Below, one piece after another: positions 41,660 to 50,572 of a stretch of 64,000 nucleotides of DNA. Position numbers and translations under genes: made by a program. Position 1 is the stretch's first letter, and every line of letters begins with the position of its first letter. The notes under the pieces are model-generated. The model was not told the DNA's origin, did no database searches, and worked only from the letters and a program-made list of their open reading frames with translations. The DNA is from Bacteroidota bacterium (GTDB lineage: Bacteria > Bacteroidota > Bacteroidia > Bacteroidales > Tannerellaceae): NCBI GenBank assembly GCA_023429375.1, contig JAEYVY010000007.1, positions 496,001 through 560,000 of the forward strand, in the 5' to 3' direction.

Positions 41660-43429
41660 TTATAATTTCTTTTTGATATTAAAGAAGAAGGTAACCCCTT
41701 TGCCCGGGCTGCTCTTGGCATAGATATGACCTTTGTGGAAGTTGATACCGTTTTTGACGATAGAGAGGCCCAGCCCGGTTCCGCCTACTTTCCTGCTTCG
41801 TCCTTTGTCTACGCGATAGAACCTTTCAAAGATGCGGTTTATATGCACTTCATCGATACCGACTCCATTGTCCGAGAAACTGAAATAATAGTATTTGGCA
41901 TCTTCGCGATAGCAGTTTACGGTAATCTTAATTTTCTCACCGGCATAGGCTATGGCATTGTCAAAAAGGTTGCGGAAGATAGAGTACAGCAGTGAGTAAT
42001 TGCCGTGTACAGTAGTTTCTTCGGGCACAATAACTTCTGTGGTGATGAGCTTTTCTTCCATTTCCTTTGTGCATTCCTTTTTAATTTCTTCGATAAGCCG
42101 ATTGATATTGATATCTGAAAGCTCAAACATTTCCGATGCTTCGTCCAGGCGGTTAAGAACTGAGATATCCCGCAGCAGGTCGGTTAAGCGGCTGCTTTGT
42201 GAATAGCAGCGCTCAATGAAGAAACGCTTCTTTTCTTCTGGAAGAGAAGGGTTGGAGATGATGGTTTCCAGATATCCCTGGATGCTGCTGACGGGCGTTT
42301 TCAGCTCGTGAGCAATGTTTTGCGTCAACTGGCGTTTCATGCGGGTCTCTTCTTCCTGGCGAGAGATATCATTGATAGATATTTCGTAGGTGTTATCCAA
42401 GAACAGGATGCACTCGATCAGGAAAATTTTACCCTCCTTATCGATTGTAACCGATTCGGGAAGCACCTGTTTTTTTCTGTTGGGGTCGTTGATATGGGAA
42501 TTTAGAAAGTGCGCAATCGGCTTTAGCTCTTCTACGCTCAACACTTCTTCCATCTGATTTATGCGGGTGTCAGAAATCAGGTTGAGGTATTGTATAAAGA
42601 GGTTGTTCGAAAGGATTTCCTTGCCATCAGCCGTAAACATGGCAAACCCTTCTTTGGAATATTGGAAATGCTTAATCAGCTTTTCCCGTTCCATAGATAC
42701 GTCGTTCTTTGCCTTCTGTTGTTGACGATATAGCGTAATGATGTTTTGTGAGATATCCCCCAACTCATCGTCAGGGAATGTATATCTTACCTCCATCGTA
42801 TGGTTTGCATCTACATTCAATGCAAAGTCACGTAGCTTGGAGATGGTTTTTCCTATACTGAATGTAAAACGAGAAAGGACAAAAAAGAAGAGCAGCGTCA
42901 TGAACAACATGAAATAGATAAAATCATTGTTGATCGTCAGCACATCTTTTACATACGTGTCATAAGGCAGGGCCGTACGGTATATATAGCCATTGATATT
43001 GCTTGCCGAATAGAAATAGCGCTTGCCGGTAGAGCCGGATGAGCGTACAGAATATCCCTCTTTACCGGCTCTTGCCTTTCGCACTTCCGCACGGTTGTTG
43101 TGGTTATCCAGGTTGTCAACCCCACTATTATCAAAAACAACCTTACCATCAGAAGAAATGATGGTTACACGTAGGTCGTGTTGCGGAATTTCTTCCGCAA
43201 ATTCTTTTATAATTCTTTCCCTGTCGTCACTCTGTGTGAGTCGGTAAAAAAGTTGATGGTTATAGTTTGTCAGAACGGTATTCAGTTTCTCCTGCGTAAA
43301 TTCACGTTCGCGTTGAAATTGGAAGATTAAAAAGCAGGTTATAAACGCCAAAAAGATAGCGAAGACCGACCAGAAGAGACGGAAACTAAAAGAAAGTCGC
43401 TTATTCTGTTTTGGAATTGTATAATCCAT
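41660..43429 (-). CDS. Sensor histidine kinase (PhoR-like)
   Basis: A 589-residue membrane kinase. TM1 (LFWSVFAIFLAFITCFLIFQF) is followed by a periplasmic sensor of about 120 residues, then TM2 (FIYFMLFMTLLFFFVLSRF), a HAMP-like linker (LRDFALNVDANHTMEVRY, DELGDISQNI), a PAS-like domain (FAMFTADGKEILSNNLFIQYL), HisKA with NIAHELKTPVSSIQGYLETI and HATPase_c with NLFDNAIAYAG, FSDNGVGI and GGTGLGLSIVKNG. It lies 17 bases downstream of its response regulator gene. The domain order is like PhoR-type kinases; the stimulus is not known. Confidence 0.93.
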   Translation of the reverse strand: MDYTIPKQNKRLSFSFRLFWSVFAIFLAFITCFLIFQFQREREFTQEKLNTVLTNYNHQLFYRLTQSDDRERIIKEFAEEIPQHDLRVTIISSDGKVVFDNSGVDNLDNHNNRAEVRKARAGKEGYSVRSSGSTGKRYFYSASNINGYIYRTALPYDTYVKDVLTINNDFIYFMLFMTLLFFFVLSRFTFSIGKTISKLRDFALNVDANHTMEVRYTFPDDELGDISQNIITLYRQQQKAKNDVSMEREKLIKHFQYSKEGFAMFTADGKEILSNNLFIQYLNLISDTRINQMEEVLSVEELKPIAHFLNSHINDPNRKKQVLPESVTIDKEGKIFLIECILFLDNTYEISINDISRQEEETRMKRQLTQNIAHELKTPVSSIQGYLETIISNPSLPEEKKRFFIERCYSQSSRLTDLLRDISVLNRLDEASEMFELSDININRLIEEIKKECTKEMEEKLITTEVIVPEETTVHGNYSLLYSIFRNLFDNAIAYAGEKIKITVNCYREDAKYYYFSFSDNGVGIDEVHINRIFERFYRVDKGRSRKVGGTGLGLSIVKNGINFHKGHIYAKSSPGKGVTFFFNIKKKL

Positions 43430-43446
43430 TTTTTAATCACTTAAAG

Positions 43447-44139
43447 TCAATTTTCAAAGCAGTAACCGAAGCCTAAGCGGGTCACGATATTCTTTCCGTA
43501 TGGGCCTATCTTTTTACGTAGGCGAGTGATGTTAACATCGACGGTACGATCAAGCACATAGACTTCATCTTTCCAGATACGGGAGAGTATCTCTTCGCGA
43601 GAGAATACGCTTCCTTTGTTTTCTAAAAGTAGACGAAGGATTTCGAATTCTTTTTTTGTAAGCGGAATTTCTTGATTGTCTATGGTTGCTTTTATTCTTT
43701 TTGTGTTTAACACAAGCGTTTCATATTCAAGCAGATTGTTGTTTTCCTGTTCAGAAGCCTTGTCGGCTGTTCGTCTGATTACTGCCTTAACGCGTGCAAT
43801 GACCTGCCGGATTGAAAATGGCTTCGAAATATAATCGTCCGCACCCAGATTGAATCCGGTAAGCATGTCGTTTTCTGTATCTTTTGCTGTAAGAAATATG
43901 ATGGGAACATTTGCTGTTGAAGGATCTTTCTTCAACATGCTGGCCAACTTGAAACCGGATATCTCACCCATCATAACATCGAGCAATAGGAGATTGTAAC
44001 TGCTTAGATTTAGTTTCAGAGCTTCTTCTGCATTGAATGCAGTATCTACCTCATAACCTTCGGTCTCCAGATTGAACTTCAGGATTTCGCATAAGTCTTC
44101 TTCGTCATCGACAACAAGAATACGTGGTGTATCTGTCAT
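43447..44139 (-). CDS. OmpR/PhoB-family response regulator
   Basis: A 230-residue DNA-binding regulator. The receiver has VVDDEED, phospho-Asp in LLLLDVMMGEISG (near residue 53) and Lys in YISKPFSIRQ. The winged-helix domain ends VLDRTVDVNITRLRKKIGPYGKNIVTRLGFGYCF, the PhoB-type recognition helix and wing. It is cotranscribed with the sensor kinase that follows. The opening differs from what I recall of B. fragilis RprY, so I do not use that name. Confidence 0.94.
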   Translation of the reverse strand: MTDTPRILVVDDEEDLCEILKFNLETEGYEVDTAFNAEEALKLNLSSYNLLLLDVMMGEISGFKLASMLKKDPSTANVPIIFLTAKDTENDMLTGFNLGADDYISKPFSIRQVIARVKAVIRRTADKASEQENNNLLEYETLVLNTKRIKATIDNQEIPLTKKEFEILRLLLENKGSVFSREEILSRIWKDEVYVLDRTVDVNITRLRKKIGPYGKNIVTRLGFGYCFEN

Positions 44140-44160
44140 AATTCTCTGAATTAATTATTA

Positions 44161-44168
44161 CAAAAATA
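44161..44168 (-). promoter_or_regulatory. Promoter -7 box of the two-component operon
   Basis: The minus strand reads TATTTTTG (TAnnTTTG) 22 bases before the response regulator ATG. Confidence 0.5.
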
Positions 44169-44328
44169 AGTATTTTATACAAAGAAACTATAGGAATGTT
44201 TCGGTATGGTGAAATAGCTATTTCATTCAGGTTACGAAAGGGAAGGAGCAGGGTTTTATTTAGAAAAAACTGATCATCTCATAAATCGAATATTATGTGA
44301 GAATAGGGGTTGTCTTCACTTAATTGCT

Positions 44329-44336
44329 TAACTTTG
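44329..44336 (+). promoter_or_regulatory. Promoter -7 box of the NamZ-like gene
   Basis: TAACTTTG matches TAnnTTTG, with TTG 16 bases upstream, 24 bases before the ATG at 44361. Confidence 0.5.
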
Positions 44337-44360
44337 TACATGTTAAGAATAAATGAATAA

Positions 44361-45554
44361 ATGAAACAGATTGCTTTTCAAGGATTATTGTCTCTTCTTT
44401 GCTTGATGTCGTTCAACTTGAAGGCTCAACAGACTCCCGACAGGGAGTTGGTGTTAGGAGCAGAACGGTTAGATGTTATTCAACGCCATATTGAAGGTCA
44501 ACGAGTGGCGCTTGTTGTTAATCAGACATCGATTTTGGATCACCAGAACATCCACTTACTGGATGCCTTACTTGAAAGAGGTGCCGATATCCGTAAAGTG
44601 TTTGCGCCCGAACACGGATTTCGGGGTACGATAGATGCTGGAGCAACTGTACAAGATAGCAAGGATCAGAAGACAGGGCTTCCTATTGTTTCTCTATATG
44701 GAAAGAATAAAAAACCAACAGCGGAGCAACTTGCTGATGTCGATGTGGTGATTTTTGATATACAAGATGTTGGGGCGCGTTTCTTTACGTATATAAGCAC
44801 CATGCACTATGTGATGGAAGCATGCGCTGAGAATGGCAAACAATTTTTGGTCCTTGACAGGCCAAATCCTAACGATTTTGTTGACGGCCCCGTGCTCAAA
44901 CCCGGTTTTGAGTCGTTTGTGGGCATGCACCCTATACCTGTTTTGCATGGACTGACGGTAGGCGAACTTGCTTGGATGATTAATGAAGAAGGCTGGTTGA
45001 CGAGCGTACCGGATACCTGCCGGTTGTTGGTTGTCAAGATGGAAAATTGGCGACATGGAGACCCTTATTGGTTGCCGGTCAAACCGTCGCCCAACCTGCC
45101 CAATGACCAGTCAATCCGTTTATACCCCTCGCTTTGTTTTTTTGAAGCCACGAATGTGAGCGTCGGAAGAGGTACGTATTATCCTTTTCAGGTGCTGGGT
45201 GCTCCCGATCCGAAGTATGGGGAATTTGAGTTTACACCAATCTCTATTTCCGGGTTCGATACCCGTCCGCTACATATGAATAAGCGGTGTTACGGTGTGG
45301 ATTTGCGTGAATTACCATTTGAAGGTGGGCTTACATTGAGATTCTTCCTCGACTTTTATCATAAAGCAGGCAAGGATAAGGCTTCGTTCTTCTCAAGATC
45401 CAACTGGTTTGACCTTTTAGCCGGAAGTAAAGAATTACGTATGCAGATTATCAACGGACTTACGGAGGAAGAAATAAAAGCCTCCTGGCAGAAAGACCTG
45501 GAGGCTTATAAAGCGTTACGTAAAAAATATCTTCTATACGAAGATTACAAATAA
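44361..45554 (+). CDS. DUF1343 family exo-beta-N-acetylmuramidase (NamZ-like)
   Basis: A 397-residue exported protein (signal peptide MKQIAFQGLLSLLCLMSFNLKAQ). It contains the DUF1343 motifs GAERLDVIQRHIEGQRVALVVNQTS, FAPEHGFRGTIDAGATVQDSKDQ, VVIFDIQDVGARFFTYISTMHYVMEAC, VLDRPNP and a WLPVKPSPNLPNDQSIRLYPSLCFFE block. This family includes NamZ, which removes N-acetylmuramic acid from the non-reducing ends of peptidoglycan fragments. It is followed, on both strands, by other cell-wall genes up to murI. A role in muropeptide recovery is inferred from the family. Confidence 0.9.
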   Translation: MKQIAFQGLLSLLCLMSFNLKAQQTPDRELVLGAERLDVIQRHIEGQRVALVVNQTSILDHQNIHLLDALLERGADIRKVFAPEHGFRGTIDAGATVQDSKDQKTGLPIVSLYGKNKKPTAEQLADVDVVIFDIQDVGARFFTYISTMHYVMEACAENGKQFLVLDRPNPNDFVDGPVLKPGFESFVGMHPIPVLHGLTVGELAWMINEEGWLTSVPDTCRLLVVKMENWRHGDPYWLPVKPSPNLPNDQSIRLYPSLCFFEATNVSVGRGTYYPFQVLGAPDPKYGEFEFTPISISGFDTRPLHMNKRCYGVDLRELPFEGGLTLRFFLDFYHKAGKDKASFFSRSNWFDLLAGSKELRMQIINGLTEEEIKASWQKDLEAYKALRKKYLLYEDYK

Positions 45555-45576
45555 TTGTTTGAAACCTGTATTCTCG

Positions 45577-46005
45577 TTAATTTAAAGCTTTCTCTAGCAA
45601 GTAAACGACTGCACCGTTATTGTCAAGCAGTTGAAGCGCGCTTCCGACTTTTTTGACAGATGCTACATTTTCAAATGCTTTGAGCACCTTAGCTTCATTT
45701 TCCATATCCGGACAAGCCATTAGTGTGGCAGCGGCTGGCATAATCTTTAATGATGCAGGTTTTGTAGGGTCTAGTTTAAAGGCTGCATTGAAATTGTTAC
45801 ATCCGGCATTACCTGATAATCGTCCTTGTGCAGCATCGAAATCCAGAAATGGCAGTTTCTCACCCGTGAGTTTTTCACCCATAACCTCCATAATATTCCA
45901 GCGTCCGGATAGTAAGGATGCGGCACTTTGTTTGGTTGCTCCACAAGAAGAAAATACCAGTATGCTAACGAATATAGCTACGAAACCTAAAATACTTTTT
46001 TTCAT
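45577..46005 (-). CDS. META-domain lipoprotein (HslJ-like)
   Basis: A 142-residue lipoprotein: MKKSILGFVAIFVSILVFSSC with Cys 21. The mature part is one META domain (LLSGRWNIMEVMGEKLTGEKLPFLDFDAAQGRLSGNAGCNNFNAAF, AAATLMACPDMENEAKVLKAFENV). The motifs SGNAGCNNF and TxMACP are diagnostic. HslJ and relatives are linked to heat or novobiocin tolerance in E. coli; the role here is unknown. It converges with the NamZ-like gene (22-base gap, no clear hairpin). Confidence 0.92.
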   Translation of the reverse strand: MKKSILGFVAIFVSILVFSSCGATKQSAASLLSGRWNIMEVMGEKLTGEKLPFLDFDAAQGRLSGNAGCNNFNAAFKLDPTKPASLKIMPAAATLMACPDMENEAKVLKAFENVASVKKVGSALQLLDNNGAVVYLLEKALN

Positions 46006-46144
46006 ATAATCTTTTCATTTAAACGTGTAACTTAAGAATAAGACGTGAATTTGAACGGAATTGTTGTGTGGTAAGTGTTGTTTTAGCGTTTATTAACTAT
46101 GGATTGAAACTCAACATCATAATTGTCTTGCGTATAATATTTTT

Positions 46145-46152
46145 TATCTTTG
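46145..46152 (+). promoter_or_regulatory. Promoter -7 box of the M23 peptidase gene
   Basis: TATCTTTG matches TAnnTTTG, 30 bases before the ATG at 46183. Confidence 0.6.
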
Positions 46153-46182
46153 TTCTATTGAACTCTACAATTTCTAACAAAC

Positions 46183-47475
46183 ATGTCAAAATCGTTTTTT
46201 AAATTATTCTTTTTGTCAAGCTTAGTGCTCTTTTTTTTGTCTATTATTTCGTGTGATTTTAAGAAGAATCAAGAAGATGACCTTGACATTGTATTTGAGG
46301 ACTCTGTTCAATGTGTTTACCAATATGGTATTTGTATAGATACTCTTGACGTTGAAGAGTTTTTTATTAAAAACGGAGATAACCCTGCAGCTATCTTTTC
46401 CTCTTTAGGATTTACTGCACAAATGGCCGATGCCATTAGCCGGTCTGCTGCGTCGGTTTTGGATCCTACCAAAATTCAGGCAGGAAGACATTATTTTACT
46501 TTCACAACACAAGATAGTCTGGCCACTATCCGCTATATGGCCTTTGCCAAATCGTTAACTGATTATGCTGTGATTGATTTAACGCAGGATTCAATCCGAG
46601 TGTATGAATATTGTAAACCGGTGACTTTAAAACGGGAATATATTGAGGGGACATTGAGTTCGTCCTTATGGAATGACATCGTTGCGCAAGGGGCCAATCC
46701 TTTGTTGGCCATTAAGATTTCTGATGTATACGCATGGCAAATCGATTTTTTCGATGTAAAGGAAGGAGATGCTTTTCGGGTGATGTACGATGTAGCCTAT
46801 ATGGATGATACGACGGCTTTGTATATTGATAAAATTCAAGGAGCCATCTTTACCCATCAAGGAAAGGAATATACCGCAATCCCCTTTGTGCAAGATAGTA
46901 TTTTTGAATATTTTGACCTAGAAGGCAATAGTCTTCGGAAGGAGTTTTTGAAAGCACCTCTTGACTTTTTTCGCATCACCTCACGTTTTTCAAATTCGCG
47001 TTTTCATCCGGTGCTTAAACGCTATCGCGCGCATCATGGTGTTGATTATGCTGCTCCGGTAGGAACACCGGTTAAAAGTATTGGTGCCGGCAAAGTAATT
47101 GCTAAAGGTTATGAAGGTGGGGGAGGTAACTATGTGAAAGTACAACATAATTCTGTTTATACCACTACGTATATGCACCTAAGTAAATTTGCGAAAGACA
47201 TAAAAGTGGGTAGTAGTGTTCAGCAAGGTGAGGTAATTGGCTATGTCGGATCGACCGGCCTCTCTACCGGACCGCACCTTGATTTCCGTGTTCATAAAAA
47301 TGGACAGCCTATCAATCCTTTACGGATGGAAGCACCCCCGTCTTTGCCAGTGAAACCTGAACTGATAGATAGTTTTACAATCGCAAAAAATACTATCTTA
47401 GCTGCGTTGGACAGTTGTCATCGTACCCGTATTAATAATGTTGAAATAAATAAAGAAAATGAGATTCTTAGGTAA
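46183..47475 (+). CDS. M23-family peptidoglycan endopeptidase, lipoprotein
   Basis: A 430-residue lipoprotein (Cys near 24: LSIISCDFKKN) with an N-terminal OapA/LysM-like beta region and a C-terminal zinc peptidase. Metal ligands are HPVLKRYRAHHGVDYAAP (HxxxD form, H-G-V-D) and the last HLDFRVHKNG (HxH form in H-L-D-F-R-V-H as commonly seen). GNYVKVQHNSVYTTTYMHLSKF and GYVGSTGLSTGPHLDFRV are standard LytM motifs, so it should be an active D,D-endopeptidase-type enzyme. Its last codons overlap the YccF gene start by 17 bases. Confidence 0.92.
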   Translation: MSKSFFKLFFLSSLVLFFLSIISCDFKKNQEDDLDIVFEDSVQCVYQYGICIDTLDVEEFFIKNGDNPAAIFSSLGFTAQMADAISRSAASVLDPTKIQAGRHYFTFTTQDSLATIRYMAFAKSLTDYAVIDLTQDSIRVYEYCKPVTLKREYIEGTLSSSLWNDIVAQGANPLLAIKISDVYAWQIDFFDVKEGDAFRVMYDVAYMDDTTALYIDKIQGAIFTHQGKEYTAIPFVQDSIFEYFDLEGNSLRKEFLKAPLDFFRITSRFSNSRFHPVLKRYRAHHGVDYAAPVGTPVKSIGAGKVIAKGYEGGGGNYVKVQHNSVYTTTYMHLSKFAKDIKVGSSVQQGEVIGYVGSTGLSTGPHLDFRVHKNGQPINPLRMEAPPSLPVKPELIDSFTIAKNTILAALDSCHRTRINNVEINKENEILR

Positions 47476-47848
47476 TATAATCTGGCTTCTTTTCGGAGGC
47501 TTGATAACAGCAGTGGAATATCTTGTAGCAAGCTTGCTGCTGATGGTTACAATCATTGGTATTCCTTTTGGTTTGCAAACGCTTAAACTGGCCTTGCTGG
47601 CTCTGTGGCCTTTTGGTACTACGGTAACAAGTGATCCCTATTCAGGAGGTTGTCTTTCCGTTTTGATGAATGTGTTCTGGATTTTAGTAGGTGGAGTCTG
47701 GATTTGTATAACCCATCTGGTTTTCGGATTGATTCTTTGTATTACGATAATCGGAATTCCTTTTGGAATGCAACATTTCAAAATGGCTGGACTGGCATTG
47801 TCGCCTTTTGGTAAGAATTTAAGTACATCTTATTCGACAAGAAGATAA
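47459..47848 (+). CDS. YccF-domain inner-membrane protein
   Basis: A 129-residue membrane protein with two repeats of the YccF domain. Each repeat has a long hydrophobic helix followed by IGIPFGLQTLKLALLALWPFG (first) and IGIPFGMQHFKMAGLALSPFGK (second). Function unknown; E. coli YccF is associated with an YccS-like transporter but no such gene is here. The start overlaps the end of the M23 gene by 17 bases, so the genes are probably translationally linked. The end overlaps the convergent dipeptidase gene by 19 bases. Confidence 0.92.
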   Translation: MRFLGNIIWLLFGGLITAVEYLVASLLLMVTIIGIPFGLQTLKLALLALWPFGTTVTSDPYSGGCLSVLMNVFWILVGGVWICITHLVFGLILCITIIGIPFGMQHFKMAGLALSPFGKNLSTSYSTRR

Positions 47849-48492
47849 TTCTGTTTGGCTTCATTGCGCGTACAAGCATTGAAGTGCCACCATTCATAAA
47901 TGATGGTGCGAAATCCTGCCTGCCGCATGATGCTTCTCAATAACTGACGGTTGGCTAATTCCTGTTTGGATAGTTTACCTTCTTGTACTAGCGCATCTTC
48001 GTGGTTGATATGGGCCTCTTCTCCTAAATAATCATAGGAGGTGCCCATAGGCAACTCTTTCCCATTTGCATCGACAATCGTAACATCTACAGCCATTCCG
48101 TAATTATGCAGTCCTCCTCCTTTAGCGGGATTGCTGACATAGTTCGTCTTTTCTGTTCCTCGCACCAAGTTCCACATAATACGTTGCACGTACATCGGGC
48201 GTGCGGCGTCGAATACTAAAAGGGAATAGGAGGGGTGTTGCTTTTTTAATAGTTCTTGAGCTTTCACTAGTTTATTTGCTGCGTCGGGATGAAGCCATAT
48301 CCCACTGATTCCTTCATAAACGGCTTTCCCCATCAGATTATCTGTGGATGCGTATTTCAGGTCTACGCAGATAGTTGGATCGATTTCAGAAACGTTGACC
48401 ATTCCTTTTTTAGCCAAATAGTCGTCCAATTCACCTGCATGGATTGGTGCTATGGTTAAGATAAAGCAAAGAAAGGAAACGATCTTTTTCAT
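47830..48492 (-). CDS. D-alanyl-D-alanine dipeptidase (M15D, VanX/DdpX-like)
   Basis: A 220-residue exported enzyme (signal MKKIVSFLCFILTIAPIHA) that splits D-Ala-D-Ala. Zinc ligands are in the GGGLHNYGMAVDVTIVD block (SxHxxGxAxD form with Leu in place of Ser) and IYEWWHFNAC (ExxWH). LLVFDAARPMYVQRIMW holds the conserved Arg. Without van genes nearby, it is more likely used to recover D-Ala from peptidoglycan than for vancomycin resistance. It is followed on the same strand after murI by four bases, so it is cotranscribed with murI. Confidence 0.93.
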   Translation of the reverse strand: MKKIVSFLCFILTIAPIHAGELDDYLAKKGMVNVSEIDPTICVDLKYASTDNLMGKAVYEGISGIWLHPDAANKLVKAQELLKKQHPSYSLLVFDAARPMYVQRIMWNLVRGTEKTNYVSNPAKGGGLHNYGMAVDVTIVDANGKELPMGTSYDYLGEEAHINHEDALVQEGKLSKQELANRQLLRSIMRQAGFRTIIYEWWHFNACTRNEAKQNYLLVE

Positions 48493-48496
48493 CTGT

Positions 48497-49330
48497 TTAA
48501 TCGATTGAAATCTGTTCTACCTGTATCGATTCCGAAAGAAAGATAGAGGCGGCTTCTGAGAATTTATCTGCTGATTCTGTCGTTAGGAAACGAGTACTTT
48601 GTCCTTTGGTTAATCTGTTGTTCATTTCCGGATGGCGGTACAGATAATCTTCCAAGCTTTCGGCTACTCGTTCTCCCTGTGAGAATAAGGTCACCCCTTG
48701 TGGCAGATATTGTTTGATTTTATGGATGAGAAGAGGATAGTGTGTACATCCCAATACAAGGGTGTCTATTTGTTGATCCTTGCGAAACAGATTGTCCAAA
48801 TACTTCTTCACAAAATAGTCTGCCCCTTCAGAGTCGAACTCATTGTTCTCTACTAATGGAACCCACATCGGACAAGCTTGTCCTGTCACTTGAATATGAG
48901 GGAACATCTTTTCCACTTCTAGCTCGTAAGAGCAGGAGCTGATTGTTCCACTTGTTCCCAATACACCGATATGTTTCGTGTGGCTTAGATTGTCTAATAC
49001 TTCAATGGTAGGACGAATGACTCCTAATACACGACGTTCGTTATCCCATTCGAGGAGGTCGTTTTGTTGGATCGTACGTAAGGCTTTGGCCGACGCTGTG
49101 TTACAAGCAAGGATGACCAACTGACAGCCTTCTTCGAACAGGCGGTAAACGGCCTGACGCGTAAATTTATATACTACTTCAAATGAGCGAGGTCCGTATG
49201 GGGTGCGGGCATTATCTCCCAGATAGATATAATCATATGCCGGTAATCTTTTCCTTATTTCATTCAGAATGGTCAGTCCCCCATATCCCGAATCAAAAAC
49301 TCCGATAAGCCCTGCTTTTTTTGAGAACAT
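48497..49330 (-). CDS. murI: Glutamate racemase
   Basis: Makes D-glutamate for peptidoglycan. From ATG 49330 the 277-residue protein has GVFDSGYGGLTIL (Asp near 13), VILACNTASAKAL with the first catalytic Cys, TSGTISSCSYE and LVLGCTHYPLL with the second catalytic Cys and His. The longest frame would start at 49384, but those codons run through a strong terminator hairpin (49351-49388), so the 49330 start is preferred. It precedes the dipeptidase gene by four bases and follows the two ompH genes. Confidence 0.95.
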   Translation of the reverse strand: MFSKKAGLIGVFDSGYGGLTILNEIRKRLPAYDYIYLGDNARTPYGPRSFEVVYKFTRQAVYRLFEEGCQLVILACNTASAKALRTIQQNDLLEWDNERRVLGVIRPTIEVLDNLSHTKHIGVLGTSGTISSCSYELEVEKMFPHIQVTGQACPMWVPLVENNEFDSEGADYFVKKYLDNLFRKDQQIDTLVLGCTHYPLLIHKIKQYLPQGVTLFSQGERVAESLEDYLYRHPEMNNRLTKGQSTRFLTTESADKFSEAASIFLSESIQVEQISID

Positions 49331-49350
49331 AGCTTTGTGTTTACTAGAAT

Positions 49351-49388
49351 AAAAAAAGGATGTCAGCCATGAACTGACCGACATCCTT
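49351..49388 (-). terminator. Terminator after the ompH genes
   Basis: Stem AAGGATGTC / GACATCCTT, extended by an inner GTCAG / CTGAC alternative pairing, and seven T on the minus strand. It ends the uppS-bamA-ompH unit and lies between ompH and murI. Confidence 0.8.
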
Positions 49389-49408
49389 CATTAAAAAATA
49401 TCTTATGA

Positions 49409-49906
49409 TTAATTCAAACCCAATTTAGCCTTTACGAAAGGAGTCGCATCAATCGAACCTGTACCTTGGAAAAGGATTGCATTCGGATCAAAGATGTAGG
49501 TATATCCTTTTTCATTTCCTACAGCCTTGATAGCATCTTGCAATTTTTGTTGGATAGGCATTATCAATTCTTGTTGTTTCTTTTGTACATCTTGTTGAGC
49601 TACTTGTACGAAGTTTTCCATACGTTCGCGGATATCATTGATTTCTGACATTCTTCTCAATTTAATGTTTTCAGTCAACGAATCTTGTTGAGAAACATAA
49701 GCTGAATACTTGTTTGTGTATTCGTCTTCCATTTGTTTTAGTTCAACTCTGTATTTCTCATTCAGATCAGCCAATTTGGACTCCATTGCTGATACTTCAG
49801 GCATTGCCATAAATACTTCTTGTGTATTTACGAATGCAATTTTTACTTCCTGAGCAAAGGCCCCCAATGGGAGGATTAAAAACAATAAGATAATAAGTTT
49901 CTTCAT
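49409..49906 (-). CDS. OmpH/Skp-family periplasmic chaperone, second copy
   Basis: A 165-residue periplasmic protein (signal MKKLIILLFLILPLGAFAQ). The mature part starts VKIAFVNTQEVFMAMPEV, the Skp body strand, and continues as a long coiled coil (MESKLADLNEKYRVELKQMEDEYTNKY and ENFVQVAQQDVQKKQQELIMPIQQKL), ending with GYTYIFDPNAILFQG. Skp trimers hold unfolded outer-membrane proteins on the way to BamA. It lies 67 bases after another OmpH gene and is followed by the terminator. Confidence 0.94.
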   Translation of the reverse strand: MKKLIILLFLILPLGAFAQEVKIAFVNTQEVFMAMPEVSAMESKLADLNEKYRVELKQMEDEYTNKYSAYVSQQDSLTENIKLRRMSEINDIRERMENFVQVAQQDVQKKQQELIMPIQQKLQDAIKAVGNEKGYTYIFDPNAILFQGTGSIDATPFVKAKLGLN

Positions 49907-49973
49907 CTGTTTATTCTATTACGTGTTTATTATTTTGCTTAATAAATTATTCAAAGCGCACAAATTTAAGCAA

Positions 49974-50495
49974 TTATTTCGAATATCCTAAACGAATCAA
50001 AACTTCGTTGCTTATATCAATTTTGGGCGATGCAAATATTATACTCATAGCTGAGGCGCGATCTACAATTAGCTGATATCCTTTCTGTTCGGATATTTCT
50101 TTTACCGCATTATAGATTTCATCCTGTATGGGTTTCATTAAGCTTTCTCTTTTCTTGTAGAGCTCTCCATCTGCTCCGAAATACTTACGTTTTAGCTCTT
50201 GCGCTTCCTGCTCTTTCTTAACAATCTCTTCTTCACGTTTCGACTTCATTTCAGCAGAAAGGAAAACCAAATCGCTTTGGTATGATTTATACATATTCTG
50301 AGCTTCTTGTTGAAGTGCTTCGATTTCGTTTTGCCATTTTTGAGAAACTTGACTTAACTGTTCATTAGTCATTTCATACGCAGGTATATTCTTGAGAATA
50401 TATTCCATGTCTATTAATGCGAACTTCTGAGCGGATGCTGCAAAAGAGCAAAACAAAATAACGCTACATAGGGCAATAATTCTTTTCATATCCAT
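49974..50495 (-). CDS. OmpH/Skp-family periplasmic chaperone, first copy
   Basis: A 173-residue paralogue of the next gene (signal MDMKRIIALCSVILFCSFAASAQ; the Met at residue 3 is an alternative start). FALIDMEYILKNIPAYEMTNEQL opens the mature domain. The coiled coil (KWQNEIEALQQEAQNMYKSYQ) is rich in Lys/Glu, and GYQLIVDRASAMSIIFASPK closes the body. It lies 77 bases downstream of bamA, the conserved bam-skp order. Having two Skp copies next to bamA is usual in Bacteroidales. Confidence 0.94.
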   Translation of the reverse strand: MDMKRIIALCSVILFCSFAASAQKFALIDMEYILKNIPAYEMTNEQLSQVSQKWQNEIEALQQEAQNMYKSYQSDLVFLSAEMKSKREEEIVKKEQEAQELKRKYFGADGELYKKRESLMKPIQDEIYNAVKEISEQKGYQLIVDRASAMSIIFASPKIDISNEVLIRLGYSK

Positions 50496-50572
50496 TCTCT
50501 TTAATAAGTTATTCTCTCTTATGACTACAAATATAACCTTGCGTTTATTTCTGACTCGCTAAATTACGTTAA

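Noticed and set aside
41660..44139. Naming the two-component pair RprX/RprY
   Set aside because: The regulator and kinase openings do not match what I recall of RprY/RprX; domain order is PhoR/PhoB-like, so no specific name is given.
47830..48492. Vancomycin resistance (vanX)
   Set aside because: There is no vanH/vanA ligase nearby and the enzyme is exported; it fits a D-Ala-D-Ala dipeptidase used in recycling.
49331..49384. Longer glutamate racemase start at 49384
   Set aside because: Those codons run through a strong terminator hairpin, and the family starts at the Met before GLIGVFDSG.
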